Below, piece after piece: positions 58,797 through 64,000 of a stretch of 64,000 nucleotides of DNA. The stretch is from positions 23,038-87,037 of the forward strand of contig JAJYSP010000007.1 of assembly GCA_021793515.1 (NCBI GenBank). The letters are read 5' to 3'. Positions within the stretch are counted from its first letter, which is position 1. Every line of letters begins with the position of its first letter. The translations under genes were made by a program, and so were the position numbers. Under the pieces are notes generated by a model, which ran no database searches, was not told where the DNA came from, and worked only from the letters and a program-made list of their open reading frames with translations. This DNA comes from Actinomycetes bacterium. GTDB taxonomy: Bacteria > Actinomycetota > Acidimicrobiia > Acidimicrobiales > RAAP-2.

Positions 58797-60626
58797 TTAG
58801 CGCTTCCTGCGTTTCCTGATCCGCTCGGCGACCATATCGGCGAGTATTTGTGAGGACAGCAGACGTTCGGAGACCTTCTGAGCGACCGCGTGGTCGCCGT
58901 CCATGAGCGCGGTCAACACACCACCCTTGGCGAAGAGGACCCCATGGATGCGCTCGTCGAGAGTGTGTGCCGCGATCATCGTCGTGTAGGTGACGTGCCG
59001 CGACTCCTGTCCGATGCGGTGGATTCGGTCCTCGCTCTGGAGCACCATGGCCGGGGTCCAGTCCATCTCGACGAAAAGCGCCTCGGAGGCCCGCGTGAGC
59101 GTGATACCGACCCCGGCGGCCTGGATCGAACCAACCAGGACGGCCACACGCCCACTCTGGAACTCGTCGGCGAATTGGTCACGTCGCCCCTGACTCGTGG
59201 TGCCGTCGATCAACCGCGGCGCGAACGCGCGAAGTCCATCCACGAGTCGAGCCGTCACCTCGTGATGGTGCGCCCAAACGATGAGCGGAGAGGGCCAGAC
59301 GCCGTGGTCGCTCGGGTGGGCGAGAAGGTGCTCGGTGACCCAGTCGACCGCAGCGGGTACTTTGGCCAAGCCTGCCGCACGACGCAACCGGGCCGCCAAG
59401 TCACCGCGGCCCGAGCACCATTCGAAGACCTCGTCGCCGTACTCCGAGCGGCGATCGTTCGAGGGAAGCCTCTCGTATTCGGACATGAACGTGTCGAGCC
59501 ACTCGTCAATCCTCTCGTTGACCTCGACGAGGGCCGCCTTGTACTCCCCCATGTCGACGTCAACCCACAGCGGTGCTCGAATCTTCGCCGGTAGGTCGGG
59601 CAGAACCTGGGCCTTGGTCCGACGCACCCAGACCTGCTCGTCGAGGGTTTGGCGCAGTTCCGGGAGACGCGCCTTGATTGGCGTATAGCCCCACTTGGTG
59701 CGCTTGGTGTACCGGCTACGGAATTCGAGATACGAGCCGAAGAGGGGATCGAGGACGCCGGCGACGTCGAGTTGGGCCGCGAGTTCGAGCGGTGACGAGA
59801 GCACTGGGGTGCCGGTGGTGGGGATTGAGACGGCGCACGACCGGCTAAGACGGCGCAACACACGACTGCGCCTCGACGACCACGTCTTGACCGAGTGTGC
59901 CTCGTCGAGGATAAACACCGTCGGTTGCCACTCCCCCAGTTGGCGGGCGAGTTCGGCCCGTCCGGACACCAATGACGAACTGGCGATGACCACGCCGGTG
60001 TCCGGCAGGTCGCCCGTCGTGCGTCCAGCACTCACAGTTACCACGTCACCGCCGACCGAGCGCGCCAGCCCCGTCGCGATGACGCTGCGCTCCCAGTGCG
60101 TCAGCACGACCGGCGGGCACAGGACAAGAGTCCTTCTTGATTGCAGGATCGCGGCGGCGGCGAGAGAGGAATAAGTTTTTCCGACGCCGGGCTCATCAGC
60201 CAGAAGACGACGACCGAGCGCGATAGCGAGCGCACCCTCTCGCTGGTAGGGATAGAGATCGACGCCGAACCAGTCGGGCACGTCGTCGAGTAACGCGACG
60301 GGCTCGAAGATGGGTGGCACGGACGGGACGAGATCACTCGGCTTCGCCGGCGAGCCGTCGGGGTGGACAACTTCGATGCCAGCAGCCTTCAAGAGTCCAC
60401 GGGGGATGTCGGTGACGTCCGGCACGACCCAAGCGCGCCGGGGCTTGCTCCACGCGGCGCCGGGGATCTCGGCCAAGAACTCACGCAGTAGCACGCCCGA
60501 TGCGGGATGCTTGGCGTGGTAGTTGAATTCAAGTTCAATGCCGATGAAGCCATCAGGATCTGTGAAGAGGGTCCCGGTGCCGGTCGTCTTGACGGCTTCG
60601 GTCCACAGCGGTTGGAGGTTGCTCAC
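58797..60626 (-). CDS. SNF2-family helicase (SMARCAL1-like)
   Basis: The 609-residue protein has an N-terminal part (1-110) that resembles HARP-like regions, then SNF2 motifs: LLADEPGVGKTYSS near 140, FILDEAH near 236, TGTPVLSSP near 268, and the C-terminal lobe with SIQAAGVGITLTRASE and SEDRIHRIGQ. It would remodel or anneal DNA. The start overlaps the upstream gene by four bases. It converges on the toxin gene with eight bases between stops, so transcription of the two units may collide. Confidence 0.85.
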   Translation of the reverse strand: MSNLQPLWTEAVKTTGTGTLFTDPDGFIGIELEFNYHAKHPASGVLLREFLAEIPGAAWSKPRRAWVVPDVTDIPRGLLKAAGIEVVHPDGSPAKPSDLVPSVPPIFEPVALLDDVPDWFGVDLYPYQREGALAIALGRRLLADEPGVGKTYSSLAAAAILQSRRTLVLCPPVVLTHWERSVIATGLARSVGGDVVTVSAGRTTGDLPDTGVVIASSSLVSGRAELARQLGEWQPTVFILDEAHSVKTWSSRRSRVLRRLSRSCAVSIPTTGTPVLSSPLELAAQLDVAGVLDPLFGSYLEFRSRYTKRTKWGYTPIKARLPELRQTLDEQVWVRRTKAQVLPDLPAKIRAPLWVDVDMGEYKAALVEVNERIDEWLDTFMSEYERLPSNDRRSEYGDEVFEWCSGRGDLAARLRRAAGLAKVPAAVDWVTEHLLAHPSDHGVWPSPLIVWAHHHEVTARLVDGLRAFAPRLIDGTTSQGRRDQFADEFQSGRVAVLVGSIQAAGVGITLTRASEALFVEMDWTPAMVLQSEDRIHRIGQESRHVTYTTMIAAHTLDERIHGVLFAKGGVLTALMDGDHAVAQKVSERLLSSQILADMVAERIRKRRKR

Positions 60627-60994
60627 TTTGACGCCAGCTTTGTTGAACGCTTAGTGCCCGAGACGGAGACGGCGATGTTGAACCAGCCGCCGCGAATGAA
60701 CCGGCGGTCGTGACCCAGTCCAATCTGGAGCCGCGGCCACCACCACGTGGGTGGGCCGGTGTTGACAATGACGATGATGCGACCGAACCTGCGCGCGCGG
60801 GTCTTCTGACCCGGTTCCAGTTCGCCCAATCTGGTGATCCCATGGATCGCCTTGTAAATCAACTCAGGTGTCGGGATGAAGGCCCAGCGAATGGAGGTAG
60901 CGAGGACGCCGTTCTTTCTGGGTCTCTTGACTTCAAGGGTGCGTCCGTCCTTGGACATCGTGAACTGGACGTCGTCGGGAGGTCTGTCGCTCAT
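60623..60994 (-). CDS. Hypothetical basic protein between two helicases
   Basis: The 123-residue product is basic and beta-rich, with FTMSKDGRTLEVKRPRKN, IVIVNTGPPTWWWPRLQIG and FNIAVSVSG. It overlaps both flanking genes by four bases, so it is translated with them. No known domain is recognised; it may bind nucleic acid. Confidence 0.6.
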   Translation of the reverse strand: MSDRPPDDVQFTMSKDGRTLEVKRPRKNGVLATSIRWAFIPTPELIYKAIHGITRLGELEPGQKTRARRFGRIIVIVNTGPPTWWWPRLQIGLGHDRRFIRGGWFNIAVSVSGTKRSTKLASK

Positions 60995-63192
60995 GTCGCA
61001 CCGGCCTCAACGACAACGGTGCGTGCCCGATGCGCGACCAACCACTCGCGGGCCTTCGCCAAATCGGAAATCTTGCTCCCGAACTTCTCCAGTGGCTCCA
61101 TGTAGATCTTGCGCGTCGGCTCCGGATATTTGACGGCGCTCGACTTCAATAGTCTCGGGTCCAGCACGGCTACCATGCCCGAGTCCGTGACCGACCGGAT
61201 GAGCCGTCCAGCCGCCTGCTCGAGGAGCAAACTGGCATCGGCGACATAGGTGAACCGGTCCGCGCTCCATTTGTCGATCTCGAGTCGTTCCTGGATCTTG
61301 GCGGTCCTCGCGTCGTCGACCGGGTTGCTGGCCGACCGGGCCACTCGGTCGCAAATCACAAGACTGTTGGTCTGGCCGGGCGCGTCCGTACCGGTCATGA
61401 GGCTCCTGGTCCCGATAAGCACCGAGCCGTAATCGTCGCGCCACTCCGCCACGATGTTGCGAAGAGACCTGCCGTCCCACTGGCTGTGCACCGTCAAGTC
61501 CGGGTGCGCCTTGCGCAGGGACTCGACATACAACTTTCCCGCCGCGGTCGTGGCTGAGAGTACCAATGCGGAGCCTTCGTTGGCCCCGACAAGGTCGTTG
61601 ATGATCGGTGCCGCCCACGCGGCGTGCGCGGACGTATTGAACCGGAACTTGCCGTTCTCCGTGAAGCACAACTGCGCGAGGTCGTCCGCGTTGGCCTTGG
61701 GCACGAATAGCGCGGAGTTGGCGAAGGCATCACTGAACGGGCTCGCGTACTCCTCACGGCGCGCGTTAACACCGAGATCGAAGACCGAAGCTTGGGGCAA
61801 CGTGGCCGACATGGCGGTCACACTCATGACCAGTGTCGCATCCTCGTCGACATCCTCACCGACCACCTGCGCGTCGTAGAGGTTTGCAAGTAGCAACGGC
61901 GCTACGTCCACCGGTGAGAGTCGCAGGACCGATCCGGTGAGCGACTCGAGTCCCGTGGGTGGACGTCCTTGGCGGGTATCGACCTCGACCCAGCGCGCGA
62001 CGTTGAGCGCGTCGGTGGCCATCCCGGTAATGGCGTTCTTCAACGCGTCGATCTTGGACAGCGCACGGTAACGATCGCGGATCTCGCGCAGCACGATCGA
62101 CGAGTCGGGGCGCGGCACCAGAACGCGAGCGCGCTCCAGCCACCCGAGGACCAGTGCGTCGGTCCCCTCGCCAAAACACTGGTCTTTGGGCGCAATGGTA
62201 ACGATAGTCTTGCCCTGCAACTTCGAGGCCAGGTACCGGTCGAGATCCTTCATCACCTCGAGGCCGCCGGTGCGCAGCAACTTTGTCTTGCCGGGGCTAC
62301 CCGAGTGCAGATGCTCGACTGCCCGCAATACGTCGAAGAGTCGCCACGCGCTTACCGAGGTCGCGCCCTGGGAGCGCACGGTGTTGGCAAGTCCGTGGGC
62401 TTCATCAATGACGAGGTGGTGGATTGGTCCGATGGTCTTGTTGCCGATCACGACCGGCACGCCGATCGCTGCCTGGACGGCGAGCATGGCGTGATTCGTC
62501 ACGATGATGTCCGCCTCACTGGCGAGATCGCGGGCCTTGGCGGGACGGCACACGTCGCCGAACGGGCACTGGGCGACACCCGGACACTCCGCTGGGCTGG
62601 TGGATACGCCATCCCACATCTCGTTGGTGGCGTCGAGGGGCATCACGGCCCGGTCGCCGGGCTCGTCGTCGAGTACCTGTCCGAGAGCCCACCTAAGCAC
62701 CTCGGACTCGGGTGACACGACGATGCCTGAAACTGACTCGAGCGCGTGGGCGACGGTGGTCGGTGCCTGCATAGTGAGCTCGGACGCCGAGGTCACCGCG
62801 GCAGACGCGCAGACGTAGTTCGACCAGCCCTTCAGCAGGGCGAACTTCGGTCGACGGCCCAGTGTGTCAAAGACAGCTTCGGTAACGACTGGCAAGTCCT
62901 TGTCGACGAGCTGTGCCTGGAGGCTGAGCGATTCGGTGGCGATGAGCGTCCACTCGTCACGCAGCGCGGCGAGCATCGCGGCGGGAACGGCTGCAGCCAA
63001 CGACTTGCCCACACCAGTTGGAGCCTCGCTGGCGTGATGACTGGTGGTGAGCATCGCGTCAAGGATGTCGTGCGCGAGTTTCACTTGACCGGGACGAGGT
63101 TCCGCTGCGTCGTTGCCGGTCGTGATCGCGACAGCGCGCGCCAACGTCTGGTCAAGAAGTTTGTGAAGTTCGAGGGACGTCTGGTTAGGCAC
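60991..63192 (-). CDS. DinG/XPD-like ATP-dependent DNA helicase
   Basis: The 733-residue superfamily 2 helicase has Walker A EAPTGVGKSLAA near residue 57, a Cys cluster (NYVCAS... CPGVAQCPFGDVC, near 125-215) that could hold an Fe-S cluster, HLVIDEAHGLAN near 258, and the C-terminal motif SLMTGTDAPGQTNS with ASLLLEQAAGRLIRS near 655. DinG-like enzymes unwind D-loops and R-loops. The gene starts at a GTG after a class 2 promoter box and heads the operon with the SNF2 helicase. Confidence 0.87.
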   Translation of the reverse strand: MPNQTSLELHKLLDQTLARAVAITTGNDAAEPRPGQVKLAHDILDAMLTTSHHASEAPTGVGKSLAAAVPAAMLAALRDEWTLIATESLSLQAQLVDKDLPVVTEAVFDTLGRRPKFALLKGWSNYVCASAAVTSASELTMQAPTTVAHALESVSGIVVSPESEVLRWALGQVLDDEPGDRAVMPLDATNEMWDGVSTSPAECPGVAQCPFGDVCRPAKARDLASEADIIVTNHAMLAVQAAIGVPVVIGNKTIGPIHHLVIDEAHGLANTVRSQGATSVSAWRLFDVLRAVEHLHSGSPGKTKLLRTGGLEVMKDLDRYLASKLQGKTIVTIAPKDQCFGEGTDALVLGWLERARVLVPRPDSSIVLREIRDRYRALSKIDALKNAITGMATDALNVARWVEVDTRQGRPPTGLESLTGSVLRLSPVDVAPLLLANLYDAQVVGEDVDEDATLVMSVTAMSATLPQASVFDLGVNARREEYASPFSDAFANSALFVPKANADDLAQLCFTENGKFRFNTSAHAAWAAPIINDLVGANEGSALVLSATTAAGKLYVESLRKAHPDLTVHSQWDGRSLRNIVAEWRDDYGSVLIGTRSLMTGTDAPGQTNSLVICDRVARSASNPVDDARTAKIQERLEIDKWSADRFTYVADASLLLEQAAGRLIRSVTDSGMVAVLDPRLLKSSAVKYPEPTRKIYMEPLEKFGSKISDLAKAREWLVAHRARTVVVEAGAT

Positions 63193-63228
63193 AAAGGATC
63201 TATGTGCCGGGGCGTAAATCAGTTGGGG
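63190..63228 (-). promoter_or_regulatory. Class 2 conserved promoter box
   Basis: ACTGATTTACGCCCCGGCACATAGATCC (in pieces ACTGATTTAC and CCCCGGCACATAGATCC) precedes the GTG of the DinG-like gene, 14 bases after the start of CACATAGA. Confidence 0.6.
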
Positions 63229-63229
63229 T

Positions 63230-64000
63230 TTAGCCGGACGGCTTCGTGATCGAGCGGGACAGCCTCGAATTCCCGATCTGCGAAATCAAACGACCCAGGT
63301 TCGGAACATGAAGGTTTATATGTAAATGCGAAAAGGGGTTGAGGTCCGGCAGATGCACCGTTGACAGCGTGATGGAATGTTGCGCCGGGATGAACACCGT
63401 CGTGAACGCCAGCCAAACGAGTGCGATGCTCATGACGACGCCGAGTATTGACTCACGTTCGCTGCCACAATGCCCGACCAATGGCACGGCGACCCGGAAT
63501 CTCTTCAACGCCGGCGCAAAGGGCAGCCAGAGAATCGGAACCCCCTCGACGGTGAGGGCGTCGCCCACTAGATGCCATAGGACCCCACCCACGGTCGCGA
63601 GCAACAACCACTCTGAGGATGGCGCCATCGTTCCGGCGGCGGGGTCCACGAGATGGTGCGCCCAGTACGCCGAGCCGCCAGTCAGTGCCAGGCCTGCGAG
63701 CCCGACGAACGGCACGTGACGCAGGATGGCGGGCAGCAGCATCCGAAACACGAGCAGGAAGCTCGCGGCCACGAGAATCGCCATCGCTGTAGGGCTGAAC
63801 AACGCGAACCACGTGGCGACGCCGACCAGCGCCGCGAAGAGAAAGCTGTGCGTGGCTTGACGGTGCCCACCGGCGACGGCGCTAATCAAGTGCGAGACCG
63901 AACGACTGATCGGACCGAGCTTGCGGCTCACCGTCGAACCAGGTTCGTCGATGTCGGGCAGCAACGCAAAGGCCGCGCTGGTCACACAACCGACGCCGAG
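63230..64000 (-). CDS. YdjM-like membrane-bound metal-dependent hydrolase, 5' end missing
   Basis: The frame is open to the right edge of the window, with five more codons (LGVGC) beyond the nominal start at 63985, so the N-terminus lies outside. Visible are ALLPDIDEPGS, GGHRQATHSFLFA (His/Asp residues) and WHLVGDALTVEGVP (second metal motif), with transmembrane helices around residues 50-70, 70-90, 95-110 and 185-205. Members of the YdjM family are inner-membrane proteins, sometimes LexA-controlled, with no clear substrate. It could be element cargo. Confidence 0.75.
   Translation of the reverse strand, partial: LGVGCVTSAAFALLPDIDEPGSTVSRKLGPISRSVSHLISAVAGGHRQATHSFLFAALVGVATWFALFSPTAMAILVAASFLLVFRMLLPAILRHVPFVGLAGLALTGGSAYWAHHLVDPAAGTMAPSSEWLLLATVGGVLWHLVGDALTVEGVPILWLPFAPALKRFRVAVPLVGHCGSERESILGVVMSIALVWLAFTTVFIPAQHSITLSTVHLPDLNPFSHLHINLHVPNLGRLISQIGNSRLSRSITKPSG

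Noticed and set aside
1-64000. CRISPR array
   Set aside because: I saw no regularly spaced direct repeats of 24-40 bases and no cas genes.

Overview
The window looks chromosomal and actinobacterial. It is GC-rich. On the left edge the minus strand carries tig-clpP-clpX-folC-ndk, an order common in Actinobacteria, followed by a mycothiol-dependent-enzyme-like (maleylpyruvate isomerase family) gene and an actinobacterial-type LexA box later on. I cannot fix the lineage further; an Acidimicrobiia-like organism is only a guess.

Region 1 (1-6.1 kb) is core genome and ends at a tRNA-Pro gene and a long perfect hairpin. Region 2 (6.2-28.4 kb) is a dense defence island. It has three minus-strand operons: a helicase-methylase-ATPase set (DUF499 ATPase with a Swt1-like HEPN domain, DUF1156 DNA methyltransferase, SNF2-type helicase with a C-terminal DUF3883-like domain; Hma-like); a CBASS operon of the short type II kind (CapV patatin phospholipase, CD-NTase, E2-only conjugation protein); and a complete Wadjet operon (jetABCD). 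Between CBASS and Wadjet, on the opposite strand, lie three small helical ORFs, at least two of them related, which I do not recognise.

Region 3 (28.5-33.7 kb) holds a small membrane protein, two tiny genes flanking a perfect LexA box, and a translationally coupled unit of two degenerate tyrosine-recombinase-like domains plus a DDE-transposase-like protein. Region 4 (33.9-35.8 kb) is chromosomal: tRNA-Arg, tRNA-His, an aldehyde dehydrogenase and tRNA-Lys.

Region 5 (35.8 kb to the right edge) is an integrative, probably conjugative, element inserted at the tRNA-Lys 3' end. It carries an integrase, an excisionase-like HTH protein, an EAL phosphodiesterase, a HerA-like ATPase, DNA methyltransferases, a YqaJ/lambda-Exo-type nuclease, a GH130 glycoside phosphorylase, a BglII-like restriction-modification pair, a VirB6/TrbL-like membrane protein with small membrane partners, an AbiE-like toxin-antitoxin pair and SNF2 and DinG-like helicases. 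The element runs past the window; no second attachment site or VirB4/VirD4 homologue is visible here.

Two unusual properties unify the element. First, five otherwise unrelated proteins, including the AbiEii-like toxin and a sigma-like protein, share an N-terminal tag of the form R-x-P-x-G-[TS]-x-x-G-G-[QRE]-[FY]...E-S-x-[VI]-x-L. Second, many of its transcription units begin with one of three families of conserved promoter-like boxes sitting at nearly fixed distance from the start codon, suggesting mostly leaderless, co-regulated transcripts.
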